Assembly (NCBI GenBank): GCA_009859145.1
Contig: VRVR01000036.1
Span: 83,584-147,583 of the forward strand
Direction: 5' to 3'
Length of the DNA: 64,000 bases
Source of the DNA: Andalucia godoyi
Lineage: Eukaryota; Discoba; Jakobea; Jakobida; Andaluciidae
Shown here: positions 1 through 10,445 of the stretch, piece by piece
How positions within the stretch are numbered: the stretch's first letter is position 1
How the letters are laid out: every line of letters starts with the position of its first letter
Made by a program: the position numbers and the translations under genes
Notes under the pieces: model-generated
Database searches by the model: none
Told to the model about the DNA's origin: nothing
Seen by the model: the letters and a program-made list of their open reading frames with translations, nothing else

Positions 1-864
1 ACTGCAACGCACTCCAGGTTGCAACAAATGATTGATGATGGATAGTCAGCGACGAGTTGCGTACGAACAGTGTCCAGCGCGGGGGGCGCAGCAGACTCAA
101 AAAAGAAAAAAGTCACAAAAAAACACAAAAAAGGCTCGGCGATCAGCGCGGATGCTGAGCAGAGGGAAGGTTCCACAGGTACCCATGTCAGCTACACTTT
201 ATGCCAAATTCGCCTAAAATGGTAGCGACGGCTCGCCGATATGGTCGCATGCTTTGGATCCGTTCGACCACATTAGTAGGATGATGGACAGATATGGGAT
301 CCCGACCTAGGTGGCATGGGCTATCTTTAGCCCCGAACTGTCTGGCAATACCGCTTTCCTTTTACGGACCAAGAGCGTTTCTGCGGACGGACAATCGCGA
401 CGATCCCCGACTCCATATCTGGCACCGTATACGATCAAAACCCTCCGAAAACAGTTGCACACAGGAACACCGTCGTTCAGCAAACCACCAATACACAAAA
501 ACGAACACATGTGGAACACAAAACGCGCAAAAACACACACACACGCAAAAATAAAATATAAAATAATGCTGATCACTCATCATTCGCGTTTTTACTTTCC
601 CCCTCTTCGTTCTTTCATTCTTTTCTTTTCTTTTGTTTTTGGTGCGTAATATTTTTTATTTAAATAAGAATCTTTTTTTTAATTTAAATTTCTATTGCTT
701 CCTGTTTTTGTCGGTTTTTTTTCCCATTTCTTTTTTCGATTTGATCTTGAAAAGGGGAGAACAGCAACGGTGGGCAGTCATACTCTCTCAACTACAACTC
801 AACATTTCAACATTCGACATTCAAGCAGTTGTGTAATTCCTGAGAGATCTCTGTTAGACGAAGA
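1..864. other. Intergenic, upstream of first Myb/SANT gene
   Basis: No convincing coding sequence is seen on either strand; the open frames are short and overlap each other. The stretch about 480-560 is A/C-rich, and about 570-760 is strongly T-rich with an AT-only core. This resembles other upstream regions in the window, so it probably holds the promoter and 5' leader of the Myb/SANT gene starting at 865. Confidence 0.5.
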
Positions 865-2082
865 ATGTGGCAAAGACGATCGCGGGACTCGCAAGGCGGG
901 GCTTTGGTGGACGGAAATGGAAAGAGGCGGCATCGGGCGCATGCAGTGCGATGGACGAGCGGGGATGATGAGCTATTACGGCAAGCCATTGTAAAGTACG
1001 GAATGGACGGCAACTGGTCGGAAAAGGCAGAGATGGTTGGAAAAGGCAAAACTGCCGACCAGGTGTACCAACACTGGCACCGTGTGCTGTGCTGCACACG
1101 CACTCCGCTTACGGCTGCTGAAAAGGCGGGAATCCTCCTCATGATCCAGATTTGGAGGGATGCCAAACACTGGACTGACATGGGCCGCATCCTTGGAAAG
1201 GTCACTGGGACTCCCCGGACAGGCATTCAAGTCCGTTCCAAATGGTTCGATCTCGTCTCCAAGTTTCCCTCTTCTTCTTCCGCTTCCCCATCGTCCTCCT
1301 TGTCCTCCAATTCGTCGTCGTCGCCGGCCAATCGCGAATGCGACGAAATTCTATCCAAGCTGTGCAAGCAAGTTGCCCGGAATCTAAAGGCATCCGATAC
1401 ATCCTCCTCATCTTCTGCAATGTCATTGCAGAGTCAACAGGAAGAGCTGGAGCACGTGAAGTGCGTGTGTCGTGTCTTTCTGACTGCGGCCGAGGTTGAC
1501 GCAATCGAAACCGAAGTCAACCGTCTCATTCGCCGTGACCAGGTTCAGCAGCATCATCAGCGGCAGCCGTCCTCCACCACAGTGTCGTCGTCGTCGTCGT
1601 TGTTGATGTCATCCACTGGTACCATCGCTGACGCTTTGTCACTTCCGTTGTCATTGTCAGTATCCGTGTTGCCGTGGGGTGGATCCGATGGGGATCCATA
1701 CAGCGCGAGCCCTGTCTATCGACCAACGCCGCCACCGACAACAGGAACAACGGCCATGGGCTACGAGACTGCGCGCTGCTCAGTTGCCTCCGTGTCTACT
1801 CTCTGTGACGAGTTACCCCGCACCAGCAGCAGCATGACGATGCTTCCCTACTCGATGCTCAATCTCCTCATGGACGATCACTACATGCACATGCTTTTCC
1901 CATCTTCGACTCGCTCTCAATCTCAGCTCCCTTCCGTATCCGAGATGCAATCACCTATGGAAAACGCAGGACTGCAAATTGATTGGCAGTGCACGGATTC
2001 ATCGTCGTTTGTGCTGCAACAGACAATGCTCGACAATGTAGTCCTGCGCATGACCTGCGACCACCAAGTATCCTTCAGTTAG
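865..2082 (+). CDS. Myb/SANT-like DNA-binding protein (405 aa)
   Basis: Probable nuclear DNA-binding protein. Residues 29-75 form a Myb/SANT-like repeat with spaced aromatic residues W30, W51 and W71. Residues 83-133 form a second, more divergent repeat with W103 and W127. The rest is serine-rich and low-complexity, as in many protist transcription factors. The last 30 residues contain a short hydrophobic/acidic motif starting IDW that is also found at the C terminus of the next gene (3143-5095), so the two look like tandem paralogues. The ATG at 865 opens the frame and precedes the Myb repeat by 29 residues. No other domain is visible. The family assignment rests on the tryptophan spacing and the WTxxxDxxL pattern; target genes cannot be inferred. 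Confidence 0.75.
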   Translation: MWQRRSRDSQGGALVDGNGKRRHRAHAVRWTSGDDELLRQAIVKYGMDGNWSEKAEMVGKGKTADQVYQHWHRVLCCTRTPLTAAEKAGILLMIQIWRDAKHWTDMGRILGKVTGTPRTGIQVRSKWFDLVSKFPSSSSASPSSSLSSNSSSSPANRECDEILSKLCKQVARNLKASDTSSSSSAMSLQSQQEELEHVKCVCRVFLTAAEVDAIETEVNRLIRRDQVQQHHQRQPSSTTVSSSSSLLMSSTGTIADALSLPLSLSVSVLPWGGSDGDPYSASPVYRPTPPPTTGTTAMGYETARCSVASVSTLCDELPRTSSSMTMLPYSMLNLLMDDHYMHMLFPSSTRSQSQLPSVSEMQSPMENAGLQIDWQCTDSSSFVLQQTMLDNVVLRMTCDHQVSFS

Positions 2083-2651
2083 AGTCTAGAGTCTCTCCGC
2101 CGCTGTTTTCTGTACGTATCCCCCTCCGCTCCCTATTTATGCTGCTACTCTTTTATTGTTATTATTCTTAGTTTTTTGTTGTTTCTCCCAATATTCAATA
2201 CGTACTCGTGCGCGCGCGCGTGTGTGTGTTTGTCATTATCATTATGTCGTCGACGTCGTCTTCTTTTGTTGTTTGTTTTCACATTCATGTCATTGTAGTT
2301 GTATCCAGTATAGATTAAAATTGAGTTACAAGTACTCCTTCAATTCATTCTATTCTTTCTCTTTCTCTTTTTCACTCATTCTTTCATACGTTATCCGATG
2401 CAGTGAGTAGGCACTCGGCACTGTGATGCGTGTGAAAGTGTGAACGCGACAAGAGACGAGCAAAATAATAATAATAATAATAATAACAGCAAAAGAAAAA
2501 GAAAATCGTGAGGATCTACAGGATCTTTTTGCTCGCCCAAACTGCAACTCTTTACGAGCCCTTTTCCTCTGTTCTTTTCCTTTTGTTTTTCTCTCTCTTT
2601 TTTCGTTTCTTCTTCGTTTCTTGCCTCTTTTTTTTTTCTTCTTCTTCTTCA

Positions 2652-2682
<31 letters not shown>

Positions 2683-3142
2683 AATTACTTTCTTTTCTTT
2701 CGTCTGCTTGCTGCCAGTCTCGGTCTCTCAACACCCCTCTATTCTCTCATTTTCATATCTCTGTTCGAGGCTTTTTGAGGGGTCCTTTCTTTTCTTCACG
2801 TTTCCTTTCTTCTCGTTTCGTATCGTATACTGCCTGTCGGAAGTCGGAGTTTTCACTCGCGTCAACTGGATCCGTTTCCGGCGATTTCCATAGACCAAAA
2901 ACACTGATCCGTGGCTCTGTTGTTTTGCAATTTCTCGTGTCTCGGACCACACGTGACACACACACACACACACACACATTTGCACATATATATATTCAGT
3001 CTATCCTCATTCCACTCCGTCTTTCATTTGTTTTATTTGTTTCTAGTGCTTCTAGTGTTTTCTTCTCTCACCCTAATTAGTTAATTAGTTATCTGCGCGA
3101 TTTATCCTCTCTTTCAGTCTTTTTTTCCGGGCTCCGCAGTAC
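2083..3142. other. Intergenic between tandem Myb genes, low-complexity
   Basis: No gene seen. The stretch holds several simple repeats: alternating CG/TG near 2210-2230, (TAA)n near 2465-2487, CTT/T-rich tracts near 2580-2690, and (CA)n near 2956-2980 followed by a TA run near 2988-2994. It separates two head-to-tail paralogues and must hold the 3' end of the first and the promoter of the second. The T-rich tracts just upstream of the second gene resemble a pyrimidine-rich leader. Confidence 0.5.
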
Positions 3143-5095
3143 ATGTCTCAGTTTCCCGGCCAAGCACCTCTTTACAATCTACTGTACCAATATAACTCGC
3201 CTGCTCAGTCGTCTGCTTCTCCTGCGATCTCCACAACCACGTCGTCGTCGTCCTCCTCGGCGGCCTCGATGTCGGTGTCGATGCAGCAGGCACAACAGGC
3301 TCCACAGAGAGTGGTTGTACAACTTCCGCGGGGCCATTCGCCGAGCGAAATGCAGCAGGCGCGGCGGTCGTCGTCGAAATGGACGCCCGAACAGGACGCG
3401 CGGCTGCTGTCGGCTGTGCAGATGCTGGGTGAGCACTCGGATTGGCAAATCAAGGCCGCGTATGTCGCGGATGGCAAGTCGGCTGCGGCGTGCTACCAGC
3501 GCTACCACCGCGTTCTGAATCCATCGGTCTCGCGAACACGCTTTTCACAGGCAGAAGCACTGGCGCTGGCACTGTGTGTGAAGATTCTCGGCACGCGATG
3601 GGCAGCAATCGTCCGCATTCTCGGATCGCTCTTCCCAGAGACCGTGCGCTCGGACATCCAATGCAGGGTTCGCTGGATCGAAATGACGAGAGGAAAGTCG
3701 CCGGAGAATACGTTTCTCAGAGAACGGGTGCTTGTAGAGGCTCTTGGATGTGACGATGCGCGCGCAGCGGTCATCCAGGCTGGACTCGAACCCCAAAAGG
3801 TCGACGCTCTCGTTGACCTCGCTGCAAAAACTCCCGCTGCAGGCGCCATCAGTTCAGGTGGCTCCGGTGGCTCTGGTGGTTCAAACGTCACGAACAACGG
3901 TGTCGCAGCGAGTCTTGCGGCGCTATCCCCGTCGAGTGCTGCTGCGGTCCCTTCTTCTCCCTCGTCGTCTACTGTGGAAAAGAGAAGAGGAAGAAGGGCA
4001 CACTCCTCTCCAAATATCCAAATTCGACCAGGCGATGAGCATGTGAAAAGTGAAAATAGCACAGAAACAGAAATGGAGAATTGCCGAGAAAGAGATAGAG
4101 ATAGAGATAGGGACAGGGAAAAGGAGAGAGAAAAGGAAAAGAGAATGGCAGTTGCAAGACAAGGTAGAAGAAAGTCGAATGAGCCGTATACGAGAAACCG
4201 GTCACGGTCGTTTGACTCGACATTATCTGGATCGTCGTTCGTTTCGATGGAAGATGCGCTGTGGAGGTCAACCGGCTCTTCAATGGGGTCTTCCTCTGCA
4301 TCACCCATCTCACAGTATGCACCGCTCCATACTGCCGGCAGCAACATGGATGCTTACTCTACATTCTCGCCGTCTGCTTCGTCGTCGTCCGTTATCAGTC
4401 TGGGCTCTCCTCGAATGGCGCCTATCGCTGCTTCGGCACCAGCTGCTGCGTCTTGCGCTGTGGCTTCGCATCAGCACCACCATCAACAACAACAACAGCA
4501 GCAGCAGTCATCGGCACCTCCTCCAGTTTTTGATCCATGGGCAATGACGTCGTTTCAGTGGCCAGGAAGCCAGCCGTTGCAGATGCCGCTTTCGCAAACC
4601 CATTCATACTCCAACGCGCATTCACACTGCGATTCGCAGCTGCAAAATCAGCAGAGCGGCACAAGTTCGTCGTCGGCAATGGTACTGAACAGCATGACAA
4701 TGGGACTGCAAGCACCAAATGGGCTCTTCTTTTCACCACCGTTCATGCAACAGAGTCTGCCGTTCCAAAGAAATGCTGCAATGCCACCCATGCAACCTCT
4801 GCTGCAACAACAGCAACTGCTGCAGCAGCAACAACAACAACAACAGCTGTTGCTGTTCCAACAACAGCAGCAGCAGCTTGAACGGCAGTTCCAACAGCAT
4901 GCATTGAGCAGTCCACAACATTCGGCCGTCGGAGACCCATTATTTGTACAGCCTCAGTTACCGAATGTGTCGCACAACGTAGAGGTGGACTGGACGACAA
5001 AACCCGACTTTGTGGCGGACACCATGCTGCCCAATTTGGTTCTCTCGCTTATGCAGGACGATGACCAAGACCCGGACCAGTTGATGGACTTGTAG
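3143..5095 (+). CDS. Myb/SANT-like protein, Q/S-rich (650 aa)
   Basis: Paralogue of the preceding gene. Residues 79-125 form a Myb/SANT repeat (W80, W101, Y121; starts KWTPEQD) and residues about 133-182 form a second (W153, W178). The repeat spacing matches the first protein. The long remainder is low-complexity: poly-Ser at 34-39, a Gly-Ser linker, an R/D/E-rich stretch coded by GA-rich repeats near 4080-4145, and several polyglutamine tracts (CAA/CAG runs near 4486-4508 and 4800-4880). It ends in an acidic/hydrophobic motif starting VDW that resembles the C terminus of the upstream paralogue. A transcription-regulatory role is likely by family; targets are unknown. The ATG at 3143 is the first in frame. 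Confidence 0.75.
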   Translation: MSQFPGQAPLYNLLYQYNSPAQSSASPAISTTTSSSSSSAASMSVSMQQAQQAPQRVVVQLPRGHSPSEMQQARRSSSKWTPEQDARLLSAVQMLGEHSDWQIKAAYVADGKSAAACYQRYHRVLNPSVSRTRFSQAEALALALCVKILGTRWAAIVRILGSLFPETVRSDIQCRVRWIEMTRGKSPENTFLRERVLVEALGCDDARAAVIQAGLEPQKVDALVDLAAKTPAAGAISSGGSGGSGGSNVTNNGVAASLAALSPSSAAAVPSSPSSSTVEKRRGRRAHSSPNIQIRPGDEHVKSENSTETEMENCRERDRDRDRDREKEREKEKRMAVARQGRRKSNEPYTRNRSRSFDSTLSGSSFVSMEDALWRSTGSSMGSSSASPISQYAPLHTAGSNMDAYSTFSPSASSSSVISLGSPRMAPIAASAPAAASCAVASHQHHHQQQQQQQQSSAPPPVFDPWAMTSFQWPGSQPLQMPLSQTHSYSNAHSHCDSQLQNQQSGTSSSSAMVLNSMTMGLQAPNGLFFSPPFMQQSLPFQRNAAMPPMQPLLQQQQLLQQQQQQQQLLLFQQQQQQLERQFQQHALSSPQHSAVGDPLFVQPQLPNVSHNVEVDWTTKPDFVADTMLPNLVLSLMQDDDQDPDQLMDL

Positions 5096-5487
5096 TCGCA
5101 TTGTCGGCCTGCTGCTTTCTTCTCTTTCATTTCCCATTGTATTTTTATTTTTCCATCTCGCTCGTCGTCGTCGTCATCATCATCATCGTGATGGTGATTG
5201 TTTTTGTCTTCGGAGCTACCATTTGCGCTGGATGTCGTTTTCGTGAAGAGGTTCTTTTGATCCTCGTTTCTTGTAACTTAGTGTGATGTCCGAATTTATG
5301 ATTATTTAATGTTACCATTTGCTTTGCTCTGTGTTCTGTTTGTTTTTGTTGTTTTTTGTTGTTTTTTTGGTGTGTCGCACTTTGAGTTGTAAGATTTATG
5401 CGTGACTTGAGAACGTAGTAAATGCTTCTTCCTTGTATTTTACTTGCGGTATTGTTTGGGCGTCGCGCGGACGGGAATGTAATTGTC
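5096..5487. other. Convergent 3' intergenic region
   Basis: Lies between the stop codons of the plus-strand Myb gene and the minus-strand HAUS3 gene. It is T-rich with an imperfect CGT/CAT repeat near 5161-5190 and no supported gene. It presumably carries both 3' UTRs and polyadenylation signals. Confidence 0.5.
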
Positions 5488-7461
5488 CTATGCTTTGCGA
5501 CCGCGTATTCGTTCGACGAGGGCTGTTCTCCACGCACGCAAGTCCTCTGGATTTGTAAAGAGGCCAACGAGAATGCGAACCACCATTTCCCGATCCTTGT
5601 CGCGGTCGCGATCTTCAGCAATGGCCTTGACAGACCGTTCAACAATCTGGCCGAGCCGGTCCATCTCCGACTGCACTCTTGCGTGTTCCGAGCGCAGCTT
5701 ATCGGACATGATTCCTCGCTGGGCAACTTGTAAGCTCTTCGAAACACTCGACACTCCATTCTGCATCGTCAGCTGCACAAGCAAAACAAGATCCACGAGC
5801 CGCCCAAGCACTGCGTTCGAGACTGTACATGCAGACTGGGAAGAGTGGCCAGACGACAGCGCACAAAACTGCGAAAGAATGCGAAACGTCGTCGCAAGTG
5901 AAAACGGCACATGACGGGCATAGTCCAGTTCAACAGCAGGCGCCAGATGCTGATGTGTGCCAGCAGAGCCAGACATGAAACTGGACGGCAAGTGCGCAGA
6001 GGCTGCCAACAGGTCCAATGTTGCTTGGACGGACCATGCCATTACATTCTCCAGTCCATGCGCACCAGGTCCCTGCAATGCCGCCGCCGCCGGCGTCGTC
6101 GTTTTGCGGCCCTTTGGTTCAGCTGGTCTTTCTACAGGCTGCAACGAGGCATGGCTCGCCTCTCTTTCTTTTTCCGCAGTCGCCGCTGCTTCTTCGTCGA
6201 GCCAGTGGATCAGACTGCCGATGATCGCCGAGTCTTGTGACGCAACATCGCGCTCCCATCGCAACATCGCCAACAGCCAAGCAATGCGTACATGCTGAGA
6301 AGCAGCATATGCAACATGCCGCTCCAGAACTGCGATCGCCGATGCTTGGCGCTTCTTCTTGGCCGAGTAATCTTGCTGCAGAACATGCACGGACAGAAGA
6401 GATCCAAGCGTGGCTGCCACATGTGCGATTCTTCGCCTCGTTGCATCCGAGAGCAACACCGATGATGCATCCACTCCTCCTCCTCCACCACCACCAACAC
6501 CTGCCGCACCACCTGTCAAGGCGTTTCTTCCCATCCGCGTGAGATCAATGCCACGCTGGAAGAGGGCCGAGACGATCCGATCGTGGACGGATATCGGGAA
6601 CGCGCGCAGCGAAAGGCGATCCAATTCTCGTTTCCTGGCTTCATACAACGCATTGGCCGTCGCAATCTTGTGGTTCCCTCGCACGACCATCTTTGGAGAC
6701 TTGCGATGGTGCGCAGAATATGATGGCACTCCTCCGTGAAGTGCATTCTCCAATGATCGCTGTAAATATGATGCAATTTGCAACTCGACATCACGCGCAC
6801 TCATTGCCTCTCCAAACGAAAACACCAGCGCCGCCGACGCAGTACTGCCACCACTGCCACTGCTCCTGTTGTTGCCATGCTGGATCTGATGTGCCGCGTA
6901 CGCTCTTACGATGCGGTCGACTCGCTCCGTGCATTTTCCGGACGCACTGTGCACTGCATTGCGAGCCTTTGCAAGCACCGCGTGTCCATTTTGGTGCTCG
7001 GAATGCGCAGCCAGCAGTCGGCTTCTCGACCGAAGCGCATCAAGCCGGTCTTGCGACTCCTTGATCGACGCCACCAGCGCATCTCGCCGACTCTGCAGCA
7101 CTCCAAGTCGCTTCTGCAGCACCTCCATCGCTCCAGCACCACCAGCGGCTGTATTCGTTCCCAACGGCACCGACGCAGCCGCAGCCGCAGCCGCAGCCGC
7201 GCGAGAAACGGCAGACTGCGGCAGACTCGAGAGCGGTCTCGCAGTGCCACTCCTTACCAATACGTTGTACTCCGACTGCAGAGCATCCGACACTGCAAGA
7301 TCCGGAGTGAGACTGCATAAGTAGTCAAGAAATCCCGCAATCGGCAACAATTCTGCAGCCGTCGTAGGAAAAACCCAGTCCAGATGGCTTGGAGTCAGTG
7401 TCGACGGCGGCGAATAGCCAAGCGACAAGAGTGTATGGATCAAATCACTCGGAATAACCAT
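5488..7461 (-). CDS. HAUS3: HAUS augmin-like complex subunit 3 (657 aa)
   Basis: Augmin recruits gamma-tubulin complexes to the sides of existing microtubules, amplifying spindle microtubules. The N-terminal 70 residues match the HAUS3/Dgt3 signature: a leucine-rich helix ending LGY (14-16), then LDWVF (27-31), then a helix with FLDYLCSL and a D/E-x-x-Y segment. The rest is mostly helical with heptad-like Leu/Ala patterning around residues 115-175, interrupted by Ala- and Gly-rich low-complexity runs. Human HAUS3 is about 600 residues, so the length fits. The ATG at 7461 directly precedes the conserved N-terminal motif. A GCP5/6-like protein in the same window would be a functional partner. 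The assignment rests on the N-terminal motif, since the C-terminal half is too diverged to judge. Confidence 0.7.
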   Translation of the reverse strand: MVIPSDLIHTLLSLGYSPPSTLTPSHLDWVFPTTAAELLPIAGFLDYLCSLTPDLAVSDALQSEYNVLVRSGTARPLSSLPQSAVSRAAAAAAAAASVPLGTNTAAGGAGAMEVLQKRLGVLQSRRDALVASIKESQDRLDALRSRSRLLAAHSEHQNGHAVLAKARNAVHSASGKCTERVDRIVRAYAAHQIQHGNNRSSGSGGSTASAALVFSFGEAMSARDVELQIASYLQRSLENALHGGVPSYSAHHRKSPKMVVRGNHKIATANALYEARKRELDRLSLRAFPISVHDRIVSALFQRGIDLTRMGRNALTGGAAGVGGGGGGGVDASSVLLSDATRRRIAHVAATLGSLLSVHVLQQDYSAKKKRQASAIAVLERHVAYAASQHVRIAWLLAMLRWERDVASQDSAIIGSLIHWLDEEAAATAEKEREASHASLQPVERPAEPKGRKTTTPAAAALQGPGAHGLENVMAWSVQATLDLLAASAHLPSSFMSGSAGTHQHLAPAVELDYARHVPFSLATTFRILSQFCALSSGHSSQSACTVSNAVLGRLVDLVLLVQLTMQNGVSSVSKSLQVAQRGIMSDKLRSEHARVQSEMDRLGQIVERSVKAIAEDRDRDKDREMVVRILVGLFTNPEDLRAWRTALVERIRGRKA

Positions 7462-7480
7462 GACGGACGGACCGATGAAT

Positions 7481-7538
<58 letters not shown>

Positions 7539-7929
7539 CACACACACACCACACACACTCTCTCTCTCTCTCTTTCCTGTTCCGTGTAATGATGATAAGC
7601 AATAAGCTGCTACTCAGACTGACAGACTGGCTGGCTGACACAAGGCGGGAGAAGAGACTTTGGGGACAGCATCAAGCCCACAGATGGGAAAGCCGTAGCA
7701 TCAAGTGAGTGCACAGCCTTTTTCCATCACCAATCTACCAGTATTGGAGGCTATTCGAGCGCGAGTGTTTTTCTTTTTTCGTTTCCTCATTGTCTGCGTG
7801 TTCTTTTTACTTTTTGTTTTACTTTTCATTTTATTTTTAATTTTTTTATTTTTTTATTTTTTTAATTTTTGGTATTGCTCTTGTGGTAGCTGCAGTAGTG
7901 GTGGTTGGGAAGAGTGAATAGTGTTAAGG
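7462..7929. promoter_or_regulatory. Divergent promoter region with microsatellite
   Basis: Shared upstream region of HAUS3 (minus) and the membrane-anchored protein gene (plus). It contains a compound (CT)n-(AC)n-(CT)n microsatellite at about 7481-7573 and a T-rich tract at about 7770-7870 just before the plus-strand gene. No coding sequence is supported. Confidence 0.45.
7481..7573. repeat. Compound (CT)n(AC)n(CT)n microsatellite
   Basis: About 90 bp of dinucleotide repeats read directly from the sequence: CT units, then CA/AC units, then CT units again. It lies 20 bp upstream of the HAUS3 start codon. Confidence 0.95.
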
Positions 7930-9444
7930 ATGGGATATATCAAGCCGCTTGTAGTTGGGACTGTTGGGCTTTCTGCGCTTGCGTTTGTCGTGAGTGACTT
8001 GCTGTCGTCGTATCGGCGCAAACGGCAAGTCCAGTCGAGTCTGCTGGGGCTATCGTCTGCTCCAGAGTCGACGGAGGCAATGTCTGCGGTTCTTGAGTCG
8101 ATTGGTCTTCCGTACCAAACCACTACGACTGGAATTTCAGAAGCTGCGGAAGTCCTGGTGGATCTTGGGCTGCTCGGTGCATCCACAAAGCTTCCAGTGA
8201 CGTCTGCAACCTGTGCGCTCTGGAGAATTCTTGCAACTGCTTCGCTGAAGCTCCGATCGGCCTATGCGGCAGACCACTCGCTTGTATCGGCACTCGCCAC
8301 CGCGCTCCACACCTATGCAGAAGATACCCCAGGAACAGCCAGAGCTGCTGCAGCGTGTCTTGCCGCTCTTGCCGCGCCGTCTGCGCAGGTCGCCGAGTTT
8401 GTCAAGCTTGTTCCGTCGACGGAGGGCAGGCACCAGGCAATGGCAAATGACTCGGAAAGAGAAGTTGTAAAGATTCCGACGCTGCCGCAGGATATTTCAG
8501 GCTCGGGCGTGGTGTCATCGAGCGTGTACAAGAACGCAAGAGAGTGGGATGCTGCTGGCGCGCTTGTGCAAATGGTCCCAGAGTACGAGGCCTTTAAGGC
8601 CCTTGCTGCGTTGCTGGTAGACAGGGTCTCGATCCGAGCTGCAGTCCAGGCTGGACTGCTGGACAGACTTCAGGATCTGCGACTGGACGATCTGAAAAAG
8701 ACAAACAGTGTACCGCTCATCATGCCCATCGGCGCTGCGTTTGGCACTCCAGTCTCGGCTGCGCATATCGAGGATGTCACAGACCAAGGCGCTGCCAAGG
8801 ACGTGGAAGAGCAAGAGGAGAGCAAGGACACGGACAAGGACAAGAGCGAGCCAGTCCTGGATGCCGGAAGTGCGGATGTTCGAGCAGGTATCACGGCATT
8901 GCTTCGTAACATTGCAGCATTCGACGGTGCTCTGGTCGTTGAAATTGTCGTCAAGTTGCTTTTTTCCCCTGCCTTTTCATCCTCGAATTCCTCGTCGTCG
9001 TCGTCGTCGTTGCACAGTGTCAGTGGCTCGGGCTTTGGAGGTGTGCCGTCGTGCATTCTTCTTCGACAGCTGCAGTCCTCGGATCCGGACGACAGGGCAG
9101 TTGCGACTCAGCTTGTTTTCCTGGTGCTGAACTCGAAGCCTGCTCTTGTTTCGCATGAAAAGACGCTGTTTTGCACTGCGCTGGTACAGTCTGGAGTCCT
9201 CGCGACGCTTGTGAAACTGCTTGCGGTGCAGGGAGAAGCGCTTGGAGGTTGGATTGAAGATATTGTGCATCTTTGCTCACTCGAAGAAACACTCCGCGGA
9301 GATGTTGTCAACATGGTCCGGGAAATCGAACCGGTCTTGGTCATGCAGCGAGAACGCTCCAGACAGCAACGCAGACAGATCCAGCAGCAGATGCAGCAGA
9401 TGCAAATCACTCCCGAAATGCTTGCGCAAATGGGACTTATGTGA
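7930..9444 (+). CDS. Membrane-anchored helical-repeat protein, unknown function (504 aa)
   Basis: Not recognised. An N-terminal hydrophobic segment (residues about 5-25, VVGTVGLSALAFVVSDLL) followed by a basic patch (YRRKRQ) looks like a signal anchor. The rest is Ala/Leu-rich and helical with spaced LL/AAL patterns, suggesting an armadillo/HEAT-like fold. An acidic insert (ESKDTDKDKSE) and a poly-Ser loop interrupt it. The C terminus is Q/M-rich and ends in a short MLAQMGLM motif. The start is placed at the ATG at 7930; the open frame continues upstream only through a GTG codon. It could be an ER or mitochondrial outer-membrane adaptor, but that is inference. Confidence 0.6.
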   Translation: MGYIKPLVVGTVGLSALAFVVSDLLSSYRRKRQVQSSLLGLSSAPESTEAMSAVLESIGLPYQTTTTGISEAAEVLVDLGLLGASTKLPVTSATCALWRILATASLKLRSAYAADHSLVSALATALHTYAEDTPGTARAAAACLAALAAPSAQVAEFVKLVPSTEGRHQAMANDSEREVVKIPTLPQDISGSGVVSSSVYKNAREWDAAGALVQMVPEYEAFKALAALLVDRVSIRAAVQAGLLDRLQDLRLDDLKKTNSVPLIMPIGAAFGTPVSAAHIEDVTDQGAAKDVEEQEESKDTDKDKSEPVLDAGSADVRAGITALLRNIAAFDGALVVEIVVKLLFSPAFSSSNSSSSSSSLHSVSGSGFGGVPSCILLRQLQSSDPDDRAVATQLVFLVLNSKPALVSHEKTLFCTALVQSGVLATLVKLLAVQGEALGGWIEDIVHLCSLEETLRGDVVNMVREIEPVLVMQRERSRQQRRQIQQQMQQMQITPEMLAQMGLM

Positions 9445-9591
9445 TCATCTCTCGCGGGCGCGCTCGGCCCCTATCTCTCTCTACAAATCAATTTACTTCG
9501 TTCGTAAACACCAAACTGTGCAAAGAAACTGCCAACATCCATACTATTGTTTCAAAGTTTTCTGCTACTTCAGTCTCAACGTTTACTTCCA

Positions 9592-9611
9592 TTTATATAT
9601 ATATATATATA

Positions 9612-9676
<65 letters not shown>
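9592..9676. repeat. (TA)n and (TTA)n microsatellite
   Basis: A run of TA dinucleotides passes into about 20 TTA/TTT triplets. It lies in the region between the helical-repeat gene and UTP23, just upstream of an assembly gap, and simple repeats of this kind may explain the local assembly failure. Confidence 0.95.
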
Positions 9677-9677
<1 letters not shown>

Positions 9678-9757
9678 TTTAATTTTTCAAAATAATAATA
9701 ATAATAACGGAATGCCACTACGGAAGACACTGCGTGTTCTGAAATCAGAACGCACAA

Positions 9758-9799
9758 ATGGCTGCTTTTCGCGCAAAGTCGCAGCAATCAAAATCCAGC
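9758..9799. repeat. 42-bp direct repeat, left of assembly gap
   Basis: This 42-bp segment, ending exactly where the Ns begin, is identical to the first 42 bases after the gap (10404-10445). Such flanks usually mean that two contig ends overlap and were not merged. Confidence 0.9.
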
Positions 9800-10403
9800 N
9801 NNNNNNNNNNNNNNNNNNNNNNNNNNNNNNNNNNNNNNNNNNNNNNNNNNNNNNNNNNNNNNNNNNNNNNNNNNNNNNNNNNNNNNNNNNNNNNNNNNNN
9901 NNNNNNNNNNNNNNNNNNNNNNNNNNNNNNNNNNNNNNNNNNNNNNNNNNNNNNNNNNNNNNNNNNNNNNNNNNNNNNNNNNNNNNNNNNNNNNNNNNNN
10001 NNNNNNNNNNNNNNNNNNNNNNNNNNNNNNNNNNNNNNNNNNNNNNNNNNNNNNNNNNNNNNNNNNNNNNNNNNNNNNNNNNNNNNNNNNNNNNNNNNNN
10101 NNNNNNNNNNNNNNNNNNNNNNNNNNNNNNNNNNNNNNNNNNNNNNNNNNNNNNNNNNNNNNNNNNNNNNNNNNNNNNNNNNNNNNNNNNNNNNNNNNNN
10201 NNNNNNNNNNNNNNNNNNNNNNNNNNNNNNNNNNNNNNNNNNNNNNNNNNNNNNNNNNNNNNNNNNNNNNNNNNNNNNNNNNNNNNNNNNNNNNNNNNNN
10301 NNNNNNNNNNNNNNNNNNNNNNNNNNNNNNNNNNNNNNNNNNNNNNNNNNNNNNNNNNNNNNNNNNNNNNNNNNNNNNNNNNNNNNNNNNNNNNNNNNNN
10401 NNN
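9800..10403. other. Assembly gap (604 Ns)
   Basis: Run of unknown bases. Because both flanks carry the same 42-bp sequence, the true gap may be zero length or a tandem duplication. The open frames that cross it are artefacts. It lies upstream of UTP23 and does not touch its coding sequence. Confidence 0.95.
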
Positions 10404-10445
10404 ATGGCTGCTTTTCGCGCAAAGTCGCAGCAATCAAAATCCAGC
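10404..10445. repeat. 42-bp direct repeat, right of assembly gap
   Basis: Identical to 9758-9799. If the two copies are collapsed, the sequence joins smoothly into the T-rich leader of UTP23. Confidence 0.9.
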
